NCBI GenBank assembly: GCA_015501605.1
Contig: JADNRZ010000008.1
Span: forward strand, 1,860,001-1,924,000
Direction: 5' to 3'
DNA: 64,000 nucleotides
Source of the DNA: Panaeolus papilionaceus
Lineage: Eukaryota; Basidiomycota; Agaricomycetes; Agaricales
Positions 1-13,538 of the stretch are shown here, piece after piece. Every line of letters begins with the position of its first letter. The stretch's first letter is position 1. A model generated the notes under the pieces. The model did not search any database. It was given only the letters and a program-made list of their open reading frames with translations, and was not told the origin of the DNA. Made by a program: the position numbers and the translations under genes.

Positions 1-1547
1 CTCAGAAGATTGAGAAGGTGAAAGGACGGTACAGTCTTCGAGAACGTGTGAGGTTCAAAAGGTCAGATATCGTGTCAACAGAGAATGTGTACGAAGCAAG
101 ATAAACTCATAACCTCATCCTCGGTCAATCGCCAACCTCATCCAGGAAACACGGTAAAGTGAATATACTACACGAAGGATGCATATGAGCTGGATAGATG
201 ACGGTTGGTATCGATGAAAACCATACATTATCGCGTCATCGAGCCTCACCGTTTCCTTCTCTATGTATTGGCCCACTCACCGCATTACAAACTTCTGGCA
301 TTAGTTGAAGACATACTTCGTTTGTGCTGTCCTCGTGTCATTTGCCCTGGTTGGTGCCTATTCTGTAGGCTATGTGCTCTTCCTTCCATCCTCAACTTGA
401 TCCTCTCGGCACGAGCAACGAACCCGGTTCTAGGATAACTTCGAAGAGGAGATGGGAAGGTGAGGTGAGTGTGAGGTGAAATGAGACGAAAACGGAGGAC
501 GAAAACGACGAAAATAAGGGCTGACAAAGGTGTACACGGACACCAGACGATGACGAAGACGAAATACGAAGACGAAACACGAAATACGAGGGCGGAAGAG
601 ACTTCTATTGGTTGTAAAGTAGGTATATGATATATGGAAAATTATGGAAAATCATGGAAATAGAAAGAAAATACTCCAACCTACGGAAACCAAGAGCGCT
701 CGGCGCGTGAACGTTCCGCTGATGCAAATAGAAATACACAGAAAATTACGGAAAAATCGAAAAAATAGGGGGATACTGATGCTGTGCTCATCACCGCGAT
801 TGAATGCCTTCATCACATCTTTGGTGCAGCTGCTCGTTTGCCATGGTATAGAGGCGCACGCCTTGGTCCCTTTTCCCTGTTCTGTGTTGTCCGTACGTTC
901 TTATTCTTCGTCGGTTTGACTGGCTAGTTGTACGGCGGCTTTAACACTATTGGGGTTATTTTTAATAGTCAGTAGTATAATGAACGTTTTATGATTCAGA
1001 AGACGTGTGCGCCAAAGTGCAACCAGTACCAGCTATCAAATTTTGACCGTTTTGCGGCGTCGTCATTACGTAGGAAGTCCCATCCTTCGATTAGCCCGTG
1101 TAGCGTTGTGCACCGTGCAGGCCCGGTCTTCGGCTCAGTAGCCACAACGATACCATTAAAATCTGTTACGTCTGAACTCGTCGGCTTCTAAGTTTAAGTC
1201 CACACACTGTGAAGTTGGAGAAGATCCGAGGACGAAATTCTCAGCCCGTGGTCAGATTTTGCACTGTAGATGCACCCTCATGATCAACGAAGATAACCTT
1301 CCACCTACAGGGCGGGTTATTCCCTTCGCTACCCCTACCCAAATCCTCTGGCTACGTAATTTCTGACTCTACGAGTCATAGTTTCCCATCTCGAAACCCT
1401 ACCTGTCAGTTTTCCTGCCTCATATGATTTTACAGTGTGTTATCGTCGGTGTGGTGATTAACCTTCGACCCTTTCCTGGCTGCAACTTTCACCATCAGAC
1501 GTCGAGAACGATGATGTTGTGGGGCGCTTTGGTTGGATGTATGCAGC
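1..1547. other. Intergenic, no supported gene
   Basis: I see no reading frame here with recognisable protein character on either strand. Around 480-600 the plus strand is a purine-rich, imperfect repeat of GACGAAA-like units, which opens accidental frames on both strands. The right end passes into the P450 relic described next, so part of this stretch may be older P450 sequence decayed beyond recognition. Confidence 0.5.
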
Positions 1548-2031
1548 GTTCGAAGAAATGACTGTCGTCGACATAGAGTGCCAACGGAAACACCCCGCCG
1601 GATTTGGTAAGTAGCTACTGTAAAATGAAATATCAAATTTCAAAGGAACACTGATAATGACATTGGTGTTCCTGTAGCGGGCGTGACTCGAATGGTAGAT
1701 GAGGATTTTACCTTGTCTAACGGAATCATCATTCCGAAAGGCTGCAAGGTAGCTTTTGCCACTATACATTTCGATGAAGCAGTATTCGAAAAATATTCGA
1801 TATCACCACCGTCCGTGTCGATTCACTCGTCTTCTGTTATGAAAGGCACGCCTGCCCTGGTCGGTTCTTCCCAGCTACTGAACTGAAAAGCTTGATTGCA
1901 CTACCACACGAAGTTAGAGAAAGAGGGAGAAAGGCCGACTGATATCTCAACAGGACTGAATTTGATACCAGTCACCAGATCTCACAGGGAAGGTGTCGTT
2001 CACATATATAATTCAGTTGATACCCAGCAAA
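1548..2031 (+). pseudogene. Cytochrome P450 relic (C-terminal part)
   Basis: Pieces of the C-terminal half of a fungal P450 lie in order but not in one frame. The first piece carries an ExxR-helix remnant (ECQRKHPAGF) and ends at a plausible GT-AG intron, 1617-1677. The second piece (from 1678) reads as the DFTLSNGIIIPKG strand and then IHFDEAVFE. After a deletion that removes most of the meander region, a frame near 1815-1900 reads as a heme-loop remnant with the Cys-Pro-Gly-Arg-Phe-Phe core (ERHACPGRFFPATELK). A third frame at about 1908-2030 reads as the usual tail (KLEKEGERPTDISTGLNLIP). The first three quarters of the enzyme are absent and at least two frame changes are needed, so it cannot encode a functional enzyme. 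The family assignment is firm because the motifs occur in the right order. Confidence 0.8.
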
Positions 2032-2140
2032 ACACTACACCGATAATTTAGGGTTTCTCGTCTAAGTGTTGAATATAAATAATATTTTGGGGGTCTTCGA
2101 GTTCTCAAACTTTTCGTCCCTTACTCGAGCTTAAGGTTCT

Positions 2141-5100
2141 TCAGAGGTCGATGCTGAAATAAGACTGCAATGAGCTCGAATCAAGCCCCAACGAAAACAA
2201 GGACGTACATCGTCCATTCACCGACAGCGTCGTTGAACGGCTGGAGTTGATGATACCTTTCTGGTATGTTTTGAAATGCGAATCGTCCCATGAGCTCTCG
2301 CTCTTAGGTGCGCGAGGGTGTAGTTGCTGGTTCGACACCTCTGGTTCGTTGTTGGTCGATGGTCCTCCATGAATCATAACATCACTCTGCGGCTCCGAAT
2401 AAATGGCATCGCTATGAGCAACCATTGGGATTGAATATGCTGAATAGAACCCAGCGGATCTCCGAGCGGAAAGTGAAGGAGCATCGTGAGGTATGGCGTT
2501 CAATTCGTATTCCTCGGCAGAAACCGTTGATGCATCGTCTTCTGAGGCCCCTTCAGTATCTTTCCGAACGCGAGAGAAAGGAGTTGGTGGGCGAATGATA
2601 CGACTGAAATCTTGTTGTTGCCATTTATCAGGACGGCGTGGAATAGGTGATTCGAGGAGGTTGGTGCTGCGATTACTGTCTTCGACTGCAGAGGATGACA
2701 TTACGCCATAAGCTGACGGTATAGGAGAACCCATGTCACCAATAACAGACTCGTCTCGCTGTTCTGGGTGATGACTGGGTAGTTCTAGTTCGTCTGACAT
2801 TGGGGCTGGACTTTCGGATAGGTGAGGACCGTAGTAGATCTCGTGAGAGAATAGCGATGTTCGCCTCGAGGCTATAGCGAAAGTTAACATAGGTTCTTGG
2901 CTGGGGACGTATCCTGCCACAAATTTGTGGTCGTACGCCAAGACCTGGTGTTGTGGCTCCAGAGTCTTTCCGCTTTGCAGGTGTGCTCGCAAGAGCAGGT
3001 CCCAAGCTTGTTGAACAGTGGGAGGTGAAATCTGAAGGATGCCACTCCATACATGAAGAAGCTCTGGATTTTCGACGAAGCGGTCCAAAAAGTCATGGAA
3101 GTATCGGTTGCCGAAGATCCGTTCGATTGAGCCAGGAGTTACAGGGTGTCCATCAACGGTGAGAGGGGATACACCCGTGCAAGTCACAAGCAGGGTTGTG
3201 ATGAGGTCGACAATAGCGGGCCGAGGCCCTGCTGCACCGGGAAGCCTGACTGGTAGTCCCATCAGCCACGCCTTTAGAACTCGGATTGAATCGCTTTGAA
3301 CCCTTTCTTCGGCAGCAGATTCCTGGAAGACCGCGTTCCATAGCTCGTAGAAGGTCTGCTGCATAGAGAATGGATACTCGATATAATCACGCGAGTGAAG
3401 TCGTGTTAAGAGGGAGAAAAGGGAGAGCTTTTGCTGATAAACGAAGCGCTTCTCGTCCGGTGGGATATGGTCTAACGAAAAGATAAAAGTTAAAATTAAT
3501 TAATCACGTAATGATATCGACAAAAATAATATATAAAAACAGAAAACGCACCCTGCTCAGAGTCAGTATCACTCTCTTCACGTTTACGTTTAGGCCAGGG
3601 CGTAAATGACTGCTCCGAATATTGATTTCTAGATGCGACAATGTCAACGTGTAAACGGGCCTCCAGCTCATGAAGATGTTGGCGGACTTGTCGTCGAGGA
3701 GTCTCGTAGTCCGGATTACGGCCGCGCAAATCCCATAAAAGTAAATTATACGAGAGTGTTTCGCGCTCAATCCACGGCTCGCGGTTCGTTTCGCTGAAAA
3801 GTGGTACCATGTTATCGACCTTTGTGTTGAACGCGAATCGTCGCGTCGGATCCAGAATATTGATCACAGTTTTCGCCATAGTCAGAGGAGGCAGGTCGCG
3901 GAAGCAATGGTACGCGTTGTAAAACGCGTTGTCGCTGTTGCAGTTCTGAAACACCCACGCGAGGGACGGACCACGAAGATGTGCGCAGTAAGGGCCGTAA
4001 TCGGAAATGAGGTAGCTCCAGCTATGACCGTTGGTGAGTGACCAGCTCCATGGCTTGCGGTGTCTGAGCCACTCGTAAGCCTGATGGATGTACAGCATAG
4101 TACGAAAGAATATCCAGGCCTGGGGGGACTGAAATGGTACAAGAGGTTTGAACTTGCGGTCTTCATCAGTGGGAAGCTTAGTAATAAACAGGGTATGAAG
4201 TCCTGGTGCCATAGTGGTGAAGAGGACGAAAGCAAGGATGACTGAGACGATAGCAGCAGCTATAATGGCCAGGGTGGCATTCAATGAATGCAAAAAGTCG
4301 ATGATGCCAACAAAAAATATGACGAGGGAGACTTGGATAATGAGTGAAAGCGACGTGATAATTTCTGGGACTTTCCAGCCAACGAGGCCTACGTAACGGT
4401 TGTAGCGGATTGCGAGTTGATCTGGATATGGGTTTGCCTCTCGCTTGCGGTATGAGCGAATCCATTGCAGAGAAAGGGTGCCAACAAGAGCTGTACCCAA
4501 ACTGAGGATAAGACTGACGAAAATGAAGGTGTTGATACGTAGGGACTGCGACGGTGTATTCAGGGAGTCGAGATACGGGGCGGTGATGGAGCTGGGATCC
4601 GTGTGGGCACTTGAATTGGACTCGGACTGTGTTGATGCCAGTTGCGCAAGCAAAACGATCGTTCCAATACCTGTATCAGGCTGGAGCAGCTTCTGAGTTT
4701 CTACAGCAAAAGCGGTGACGACTGCGGAGAAGAGACCAGCCTATGATTGATATTAGTGGTAACAAACACAAACGAAAAATATAAGATACGCACGAAAATC
4801 AGGATACTTTGAATCTCCTCTACCCAATCATCACACATTGTATCATCCAATTCTTTGACAGTCTTGAACGTGTTCTCCCATGGATCGCCTTTGACGGATG
4901 GAAAAGGAAAGGTGTACGACTCGTCGAGTCTTTTGTTGGGGTCAAAGGGGAGCCAAGACGGGTATTCTGCCCTGTAATGAGATGGTGCGTCTGAATATGC
5001 TGTTGATGGTGGTCTGACAGGACCACGACGGTAGTTCACATTGACTTCAGGACTCCCATAACCGTCAATTGTTGGGCTTGGGTAGATGTTTGCATCACCT

Positions 5101-5219
5101 GATAGTCGTATGGCTTGAGGGATGGGTGTACCAGAGCGCCCCTAGACATTTTAAAAGTGAAAATTGAGTACTGATTCATCCTCAAAGTTGATCTGCGACC
5201 CACTTACCTGGAAGTCCAT
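2141..5219 (-). CDS. DUF6535-domain multi-pass membrane protein
   Basis: The spliced model is complement(2141..3471, 3552..4740, 4794..5141, 5208..5219), 959 residues. All three introns are GT-AG and frame is kept throughout. The first exon is only Met-Asp-Phe-Gln, joined to a second exon that has no start codon of its own. Residues about 85-260 match the basidiomycete DUF6535 pattern: a soluble lead-in (DPWENTFKTVKELDD), then about four hydrophobic helices. These start at AGLFSAVVTAFAVE, RINTFIFVSLILSLG, ITSLSLIIQVSLVIFF and AIIAAAIVSVILAFVLF. The 600-residue C-terminal part is soluble, with an alpha-helical stretch and a Ser/Pro-rich, low-complexity tail. No enzymatic motif is visible. The biochemical role of DUF6535 is not known to me; membrane location is inferred from the helices. 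Confidence 0.88.
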
Positions 5220-8077
5220 AATGCGTTCAACCTGTTAGAAGATAATCCAGACAAGAGAAGCGATGAACAAAATCTGGGTGTGAGCCGCGTGAAGTTGAAA
5301 GGAACATGCCCGAGACGTTAGGCGGTCTCCTGACCGCGTGGCCAGAAGCCCCCACAAAGCTTGAACCGACGTGATTCACCTGTGCATCGTGTATCGCTTA
5401 TTTCGGGTCATGTGGGCTACCATGCAAAGGAAAAAGTTAAAAGTGGTAGGTTCGTCAAGGCATGGGTGGGTGTCACAGACGGCTGAATGGTATATGAAGT
5501 GCTGTTCTGGATGTGAAGGAGTTGTGACGACACAAAAGTCTACACGTTTGCAGCAAACAAGGTTGGTTTGTGTGCTCATGGGCGTGACTGGTGGGGGTGC
5601 GAGGTTATTTATTAACGGTGACATGAAATAGAGTGGGACCTAGACTTGACATACCGGGTGAACTGTTGGATAATGAGTCTGGAGCGATGTCAAGGCAAGT
5701 ATATGAAACAACGTGGGTGTAAGACGCCGACAAGTTCGTATTTGAAAGCCTCTCGCCATAAGGATTGTTCTTTCGCTAAAATTGGAGTTAGGGAGGTCAA
5801 TATTCAAATCGTGAGGAGCTAAATCCAGCGTCTCCCGTCCTGCACAGTTTGGTTAACAGTACGTAGGAAACAGGTGCCCTCGGAAACTCCCATGCAAGTA
5901 ATGAGTTGGGAAATGAATGAATTCATTGAGGCGAGAGCGCTTGTCGCAGATGCAGGACAAATTGTGAACTGCACCCCATATATCACATGGAATGAAATAG
6001 CGCTGGACACAACTGTTCACAATAGAATATTAATACATACCCCAATTATCAGAAGGTTTACACGTACTCGTAATGCATATAAATCAAGTTTTTAAACGCT
6101 GCATTTCAGAGTAACAGACGAGAAAGACACTCAAGCGCCCAAGTTTTATAAAATGTGTTTCATTTGTAAAAGGATCCCTGAAGGGCACATCTGTACTAGA
6201 ACATGGGTGTCGGGGTTCCAACAGACCTGGTTGATGGGCGTATTGAACCGCCTCAGCCGCAGCCAAACACGCGCACACATACGCGTCGCGTAGGTGCCCC
6301 TATTTCTTTCAGGTTCGGTGCTCTAGACGCCAACCTCGATTCTGCAAGCATAAATGACTCCACTATATGGTATTTAAATTCAAGATCTATTGTATACTCT
6401 AAGTCTACAGCATTCCGCTCTCCTGGAGAAATGATGTTTCCTCTAACTCTAGTGACATTCTGTGCTTCTTGCCTGCCTGTCGATCTACCTGTTATTCTGT
6501 TTTCAGAACGGGAAGAGAATGTGAACAACATATTCGTTATTGTACTCACATGTCGTACCCCTATAGAGCGTGAATTATGCGAAGTATGAACGTCCTATGG
6601 ATGGCCGAACGGAAGCAAGCCCAAAATGGAACAGTTGGGCGAGTTAACCGCGATAGAAGTCGGAGCGTCGTGGACCACTACGGCTGGTGGCTTGTAGTGA
6701 TATTTGACTGTAATAATGGTCTCTGAGGATAAGTATGACATACATGATGCGAAAATAAAATAACTCACCTCGTCCAAGTGTCACCCAAGCTTCGCGGTGG
6801 AGGACATTAGGCCCAAATTTAAGGCAGGGCTAATTGCCACTGCGAATCTACCATTCGTCCCGGAGGAGTCTAAGCTCTAGAAGTCTAAGGAATAAGGAGT
6901 CTATGAGGGAGGGTCTTTTGGCGACCATCCCCTTAAATACTATTCTACAACAATAAGATCCGTCGCTTGGTAATCGATGGCAGCTCGACAATTGAAGGAT
7001 AAGGCGATTCAAGAGGTCTGGTGGTTGTCCATTGTGAGTATCGGATAATGCGATGGTGGAGCAAGATAGCGGAAAGGTGGAATGATGAGGCAGTGTCACT
7101 ACGAGGACGGGTAAAAAGGAAGAACGGAACGCTGCGTCGGATAACTGATTGAGTCTTGTGAACAGTCGACTGGTGAGAGATTCCCCGAAATAGATGGCGC
7201 CAACCTAATCCAAGTGGAATCAACCCGGATAGTACATCATATCTCGAATCAAGTTCTCTAAGACATCTTCATCTGGTTTGATTGTATCATTATTGGCAGT
7301 AATACTAGGATCCGAACTCAGCACTCAACGGTCATCAGGATCAGCCAGGGGACCTCGGTCCTCGGAGGACGATTCATTCCATTACCTCATTTTTTACGTC
7401 TGTGTAAAACGAGATCAAGACGGGCTGCGCAGGTTATGACCTTCAAATCTAGCTCCGCTCTTAGCGTCAAACAACCGTATCAGGAAACCTGCGCTCTTGA
7501 GTCGAAGACCGTATCGTATAAATTTATTTGTCGTATTATCGACGCAGGCCAACCCTCGACTCAGCAGATACTTGTTCCAGTACCTGTCGTAGTTCAAAAT
7601 AAATAAGGTTATATAAATACTCAAAAAGGCAATCAACTAGGCGTCCCTCCGTTTCTGCTACTGTCTATTTCTAAACAGCCTTGGTGAGTAAGTGAATGCC
7701 AAATCTTGTGATTTGTGGGGTAGATATGGCGATGAATTGTAGGGGGATCCCTGTAATGTTATGGTTAACTCGCATGAGTATCCCATGATAAAGGATTCGA
7801 TTCAGGCTGCAATGTACAGGGCTGATTCGACTTACACAAGTTCATTAGGTCCACCATATGTCTTCGATCCCAACTCAGCAAACAGAAGGATTAGCCCGGG
7901 AACATTGTAATAACATTGTCAAAGACCAGCTCGTTAAATTATATATGGTGTTTGGCAGTAAACAAAAAAAATTAAATTAAATAAATAAAATGCCAAAGCA
8001 GAATCGATCCAAGTTGATGCAAGTGATACTCCACTGCCTGATATCAAAAGCAATCAACAACAGTTTGTTGGTTGAGA
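5220..8077. other. Intergenic, no supported gene
   Basis: This 2.9-kb gap lies between the 5' end of the DUF6535 gene and the 3' end of the P450 gene. Short open frames exist on both strands, but none shows family resemblance, consistent codon use or linkable splice sites. The stretch just left of 8077 is AT-rich (TTAAATTAAATAAATAAA near 7970-7990) and probably holds the P450 3' untranslated region. Confidence 0.45.
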
Positions 8078-10065
8078 CTAATACTCCCTCTTCCTAAACA
8101 AAACCTTGGTGAAGGGATTAGGGAGTATCGCGAAGCTGATAAAATAATCAGCCGGGCGCACGCCTTCATTCTCGAACTTCATGTCGTAATGGGTTACCAG
8201 ATGTGCTAGAATCAGTTTCATCTCCATGGCTGCAAAGAACCGTCCAGGACATGTGTGCCTCCCATGTCCGAAGACCAAAAGATCCATGCCAATGGCCGTA
8301 AGGTCATGACTCTTTGAATCAGAATCCGCCGCCATTTTGACAAACCGAAGAGGGTCGAAAGTGTGGGGATCAGGGAAAACGGACTCATCCATATGATTTG
8401 TTATCGCCGAAGCGCTCACGACTGTGCCTTTTGGTATCGTTACTCCATTTGAGAACGTGAAATCTTGCAGGGCGATACGACTAAGTGCGACTAGAGAGAA
8501 ATGGATATGTAAATGAGACGCGAGATACGTGATAGTCGCGTACCGATCAACCCAGGATGAATCCGCTGCGTCTCTCTAATGAAACTATCGGTAATGACCA
8601 TCTCGTCGATAGCGGCTTTCGTCCAGCCCAAATTGGATGTTACTTCCGCCACTTCGTCACGTATGAGCCTCATGTACGCTGGGTAAGCGGCCAAGTAGTA
8701 GATAACCATCGTCAATGTTGTTGTCGTTGAATGAGTGGCACCGAAATTCCCCAACAACATCATAGCCGTGATACGCTCGTCGGCTGCATCTTCTCCCTCG
8801 GCTACATCCATCAGCCATGTAAGGTAATCCATCTATTGGGGTCTCGTACAGTCAGTTGATGGTCATCTTATCAAAGTAATAACAGTCTTACACGTTTGCC
8901 AGAGTATTCGGATCCCTCCCTTTTCGCCTGTTCACGACGGGAATTGATAAGCGGGACAAGGATTTCTTGGACCTTCTTCTTCTTTCGAGGAATGCTGGAA
9001 ACAAAACTGTTTACAATTCTGCAGCACAGTTAGCTGGGCGTTCACTCTGGTTCGAAACTTGGACGTACGGTTTCATAAAAGACGGGAAGGGTCGAAGCAT
9101 AATGGCAACTCTTAGGGTGTCCTCGGCAATCCCAACAAGGTTGTCAATATACTCCGTATTCTGACCTAAAGAGTCGCCAGATGTCAGGTTTCGGTCGGTG
9201 TTGAGAGGGATACAAAACACATACAATAGGGCTTCCCCACGAAGGTTCGGTTGGACGTTCGAGATACAATGCGCATGATCGTTTTTTGGACGTCGATTGG
9301 CGTCCATTCTAATGGAAACAATAATTGTGAATGGATAAGTGAATGAAGTAGCGAGTGAAATTACCTGCAGTGGGTGCAATACCGTCCATAAACGAGTCTC
9401 TGACTTCCTCGTAAACTTCGGGAAACAATAATGGCATCGACTTGGTGAATATGCCGTGAAGGACGGGTAGGTGGTACGTTGCTTGCATTGCTTTCGAGCC
9501 AAATGTATATGGTGCTTGCGTGAGCTAAGTAAGAGGGGATAATAGCATTGCATTAATATCACAGCCATAGTTGGTAAGCTATGGATTCTCCTTACATCTT
9601 CAACAAATGCTGTCGCAGACAACACATGTTCTGGCGCCTTCCGAATGTCGTCCATTGACTCTCTGTCTCCCACGATTACCATCCACGAAAGAAATTCGGG
9701 AACTTTGAATATACTGCGATACTGGGATAAGGTTAGGAACTGATCGTCAAACTCAAGTCCGAGTCGAAGACTACATACACGATCGACTCCCTCGGTAAGC
9801 ATTTCTGTGGCGTAAAACAGAAGCTTGAGCGCAGCGAGGTGTGAAAGGAGGGGAATGGAAGATCCAACGGATGATATGTGAGACAGCTAGTGGTTAGATT
9901 AGTAGAAATCATAGCAGTGATTGATAATTAATTGCACACCTTACGACTCTCGCCTAAGTAGTAGCTTCGACAAAGCAGGGCCACTGCAATGATACAGACG
10001 AAATGTGTCAGGCTCAGCCCCTTCAACATTGGTACATGCATAGTGATTTGAAAATTGTCGCTCAT
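8078..10065 (-). CDS. Cytochrome P450 monooxygenase (intact)
   Basis: Nine exons splice in frame to 501 residues: complement(8078..8490, 8544..8832, 8892..8994, 9069..9165, 9225..9308, 9365..9524, 9596..9721, 9779..9886, 9940..10065). An N-terminal membrane anchor (LTHFVCIIAVALLC, about residues 20-33) points to the endoplasmic reticulum. The I-helix reads NFGATHSTTTT (about 297-307), with His302 where an acidic residue is usual. The K-helix is E355-T-Q-R358. The PERF-type region is DPHTFDPLRF, and the heme loop is FGHGRHTCPGRFF with Cys445 as the expected iron ligand. Length and motif order are those of a full microsomal P450. Features such as VGSS near residue 50 and QAPYTFGSKAM suggest the large fungal CYP group annotated near ent-kaurene oxidase-like enzymes. 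The substrate cannot be told from sequence, and no terpene synthase or other tailoring gene adjoins it. Confidence 0.93.
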
Positions 10066-12413
10066 TTTTTGGAAGATATGTGACTAACACATGTACACGT
10101 GGCTTGTACGGTGGCAGGTTAAGGAAGCCCTGGAGTAAGTTACCAGTCGATGGGTTGTTTTAATCAATTTACGTTCGAGGAGATGCGAGTACTTATAGCA
10201 GGGCAAAAAACCAAAAATAGAAAAAGCAATCTGGGCACCCTTACAGGTGAGTAAATTTCAAGTGACATGTGCATGAGTAGTGTATTATCATCACTGGTGT
10301 GACCTGCACCCCAGGAAAAGTATGTGCTGTGAAATGATAAAAATATTGGGCAGGTCCTACTTCACGGCAGGTACAAAGGCGAAGATCTATTCCACGATAC
10401 ATGTCGCCGAGCCTGGTGGGTCTTGTTGCCATCTATCACGTTTGGCTTCGTGGTCTGCGCAATTCAATGCATAAATTTAGCATAGTTCTGCTTCATACGA
10501 CTCGTTACTGTTTACTTGAGGCAGCCTGATTGTCTATTGATTGTCTACATTCCGAACCGACAGAGTATCAACAAGTGCGGTGCGAGTTAAAAATAATCCA
10601 AGTATGATATAGTGCTCCATCAACGAAACATAAAGCTTCGCAGTCATTACGAGTATGTTACCTAAAACCTTGAGAATGCGACGCCCAAGTTCTGCACAGG
10701 GCTATCTCGTGAGACAGAGCCCATATAAAATCCGAATTGGCAATTGGATTCGCCAATTGTAGTGCGTTCACCGCGCTGATAGGGTCACCGGGTGGGATGA
10801 GTGAACGATGGTAAGACCCTTTTTCGATGGTGATTCCGAGTGAACTTTCAATGTTCTTCGGATGGATTCTAAGCGAAGGATAAGGCTCATTGACACCTAG
10901 AATAAAGGCTTGATCATGACATCCTCCTAATGTTGTTCAGGAGCTAGATACTGAAGGTCTATTGGATCTATCATCTGTTTCATTGTACATCATATCTATA
11001 AATCCGTCTCCCATGTGCTCAGGACGTCCGAGAGCTGTCCCCGTCATACTGATGTAGTAAAGACTAGGACAACGTCCCTGGGTAACAGATTGGCACGTCT
11101 ACGGGCCATTTATTATTATTGTTACTATTCTCCGTCACTCTATGACTTCAGCATTTTTCTACAGTCCATAATAATTGATATTGTGCCACGACAGTCCCAA
11201 AGGCCCAATTCCCGGCGACCAGATTTTGCGTCGCTCGGGCCAGAGCTCTTCGAGCGTGTTATCTTCAAATACATCTCCATTAGTAATGACATATTATTTG
11301 TCGATGATAATGCTCGGAAAACTGAACCGAAGCAAGACGGGTCGAGTCTAACCGAAGCGCAGGGTGCAGGTACTTGTTTGAGCGTCAACTCGACATTGAC
11401 ATTTGATTGTTGCTTCCTGGACTCCCACCATCACATCACCTAATTCACGTCACCATCACCTTCCCTTCCAGATATTTTATGATGACTCTGAAGGTACTTT
11501 GAATTGGTTGATATACAAGGTTAAAAGTATTTTTATTTGCTTCTATTTCCCCCCGCTATCATATATATAAATATGTTTCGAAGGAATCGTCACATCTAAA
11601 GCCTTGTGGGCGCCAATACAGATTGGGGGAGTCAAGGGCAACGCTCTTCGATTTCATGGCTCATTGTCGGTGGGTTTCCCAGGATCCCGATATTATCCGT
11701 TCCGAAAGTTAATATTCACACCTCTGATGAAAAGATTTCAATGGCACTTCAAACCTTGGCTTCGCTGGCATTGTTTGTTCCATGATGTGTATGGCTCTCA
11801 AATGCAAGCCTGGAACCAATACGAGCTGGCGAAGGCACCAAAAATGCACGTTTAACTACATCACAAATCTAAATTCAAAAAATGCCAACAGGCATAATAT
11901 TTGTAGGCCCCTTTCAAATCTTTCCTCCGCAGCAGTAAATCTACTTCGCTCTCTTAGTGCTGATGTGGTGATGTGCCTTGGAGACAAAGGTCAAAGGGTT
12001 GGAATCAAACAATGCTACTGATAGCATGTTTGCAACACCTTCGCGAATGCTTGACATTCAAACAACTCAATGTAGAGCCCCAAATCAGCATGGCTCGCAT
12101 TGACAGGACGATCACGTTTTCTCCTTGGTGATGGAACTACAACTCGGAGGCAGAAGAAAAAAGGTGATACGTGGTGTGTTATCAATCCTATCTTTAGAAT
12201 ACTTATCATGCCCGGCCTGAAGTACCCGATCAGGAGGTGCAGCCTGTGCCGCAAAATACTCATGGTGCAGCAAACTGATGCCATCGGCTCCACCCATCTG
12301 CGATGGCTGCCATCGCCTCTGGGGAGTAATCATCATGGATGGCTGTCTCTTGGGTTATTGTCTCTCATCGACAATGAGCCTCGTAGCAACTTAGTAGTTT
12401 TATTGAGCTTGGT
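10066..12413. other. Intergenic, no supported gene
   Basis: This gap holds the promoter side of the P450 gene on the left and the 3' side of the F-box pseudogene on the right. Several open frames of 60-146 codons occur (for example 11015-11443 and 12100-12540, plus strand). They lack recognisable domains and overlap one another on opposite strands, so I do not call them genes. I could not recognise a transposon in it. Confidence 0.4.
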
Positions 12414-13531
12414 CTACATTCTGGTAAGGTATACATCGCTCTCGAATTCTAGGCCTCTTGCAACTAAAACACTCCTCGCATCCAACATGAATCGATCAAG
12501 TTCTTCCTCTCTGGCTTGGAAGGAATTCAGGAATTCATAGACATCTTCAGGTGCATCTAAGATGAGTGACATTTCCACCTTTTTGAGCCTCGGATATCCC
12601 ACAGGGTCTGCAAGCAAACCCGCAATCTGGGACCATGGTTGGGAAGAAGGGTAGTCCAGATCGATGAAGTGAGAGTAGATGTCAAATTTGAACTCCTCCA
12701 TAGTGTTTTGACCGAATTTTATGGACAATAAGAGAGTAATCTGTAAAAAAGTAAAGATGTATGCCAGAGGATACGAAGTGATGCGAAAAGAAAGGCTGAG
12801 ACGCGTTAAACGAGGAAAGACGTTGAGAATCTTCGTCGAAAGCTGCAACCTTTCAAGCATACATCCTGTAGTCGGTGCCATATCTTCAGATTCTATTTCC
12901 AGGTCCGAAAAGACATTGAGATCACGCAGAGAACAATGTCAGGCATGCTGGAAGGACTTACGGTTAACCTTGAGAACATTTAAAGATTTCGCCTCATTCA
13001 ACACACGTTCAAGGCAGCCGAAGTCATCATCGTAAGGTATCTCATATCGCAACTCGTGTAGGTTTTCAAATGCTCGCGCGCCCGACGAGCTTGCGTGGCT
13101 GTGGTAAAAGTCGACAAAAACTGATGCCATCCTGGTTACCGAGAGACGGAGGCGCAACTATTTCAATAGAAGTGAAGGTCCTCTACCGTCACTAGACGCA
13201 GAAGTGGTGATGAGTCTGGTGCTTAAATTTAGGCTTTCCAGATTTGTCAACTGCGAAAGAATTGACAGGTTGAATGAATCGACAGAGTGGATCTCGAAGC
13301 TAGTGATGTGGTCGCAGGAAAAACCGAGAGGTGGGAGTGGCATATTCCCGAGGCGTAGTTGTTTGAGTGTCTTGTAGGTAAGTAAGGATGAAACTGGTAG
13401 GTCTTGCAGTCCAAAAAAATACAGGGGACTCAATGTTCCACGGGAGAGGTAGGTGTTGACCATGTCATCAAGCAATGTGTAAACACGCTTTGTAAGAAGC
13501 ATCTTTCCGTCAACGTGATAGGACATGTCCA

Positions 13532-13538
13532 CTATTTC
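13532..13538. repeat. Left target-site duplication (CTATTTC)
   Basis: The heptamer CTATTTC immediately precedes the foldback element and recurs immediately after it. If the preceding A is counted (ACTATTTC, 13531-13538), the duplication is 8 bp and overlaps the last base of the element on the right. An unoccupied allele would settle this. Confidence 0.85.

Noticed and set aside
9011..9802. 263-codon single open frame on the minus strand inside the P450 gene
   Set aside because: It reads through five introns with GT-AG borders. The spliced version matches P450 sequence, while the unspliced one loses it.
11015..11443. 142-codon plus-strand frame
   Set aside because: No recognisable domain, and an overlapping open frame exists on the other strand; it is not supported as a gene.
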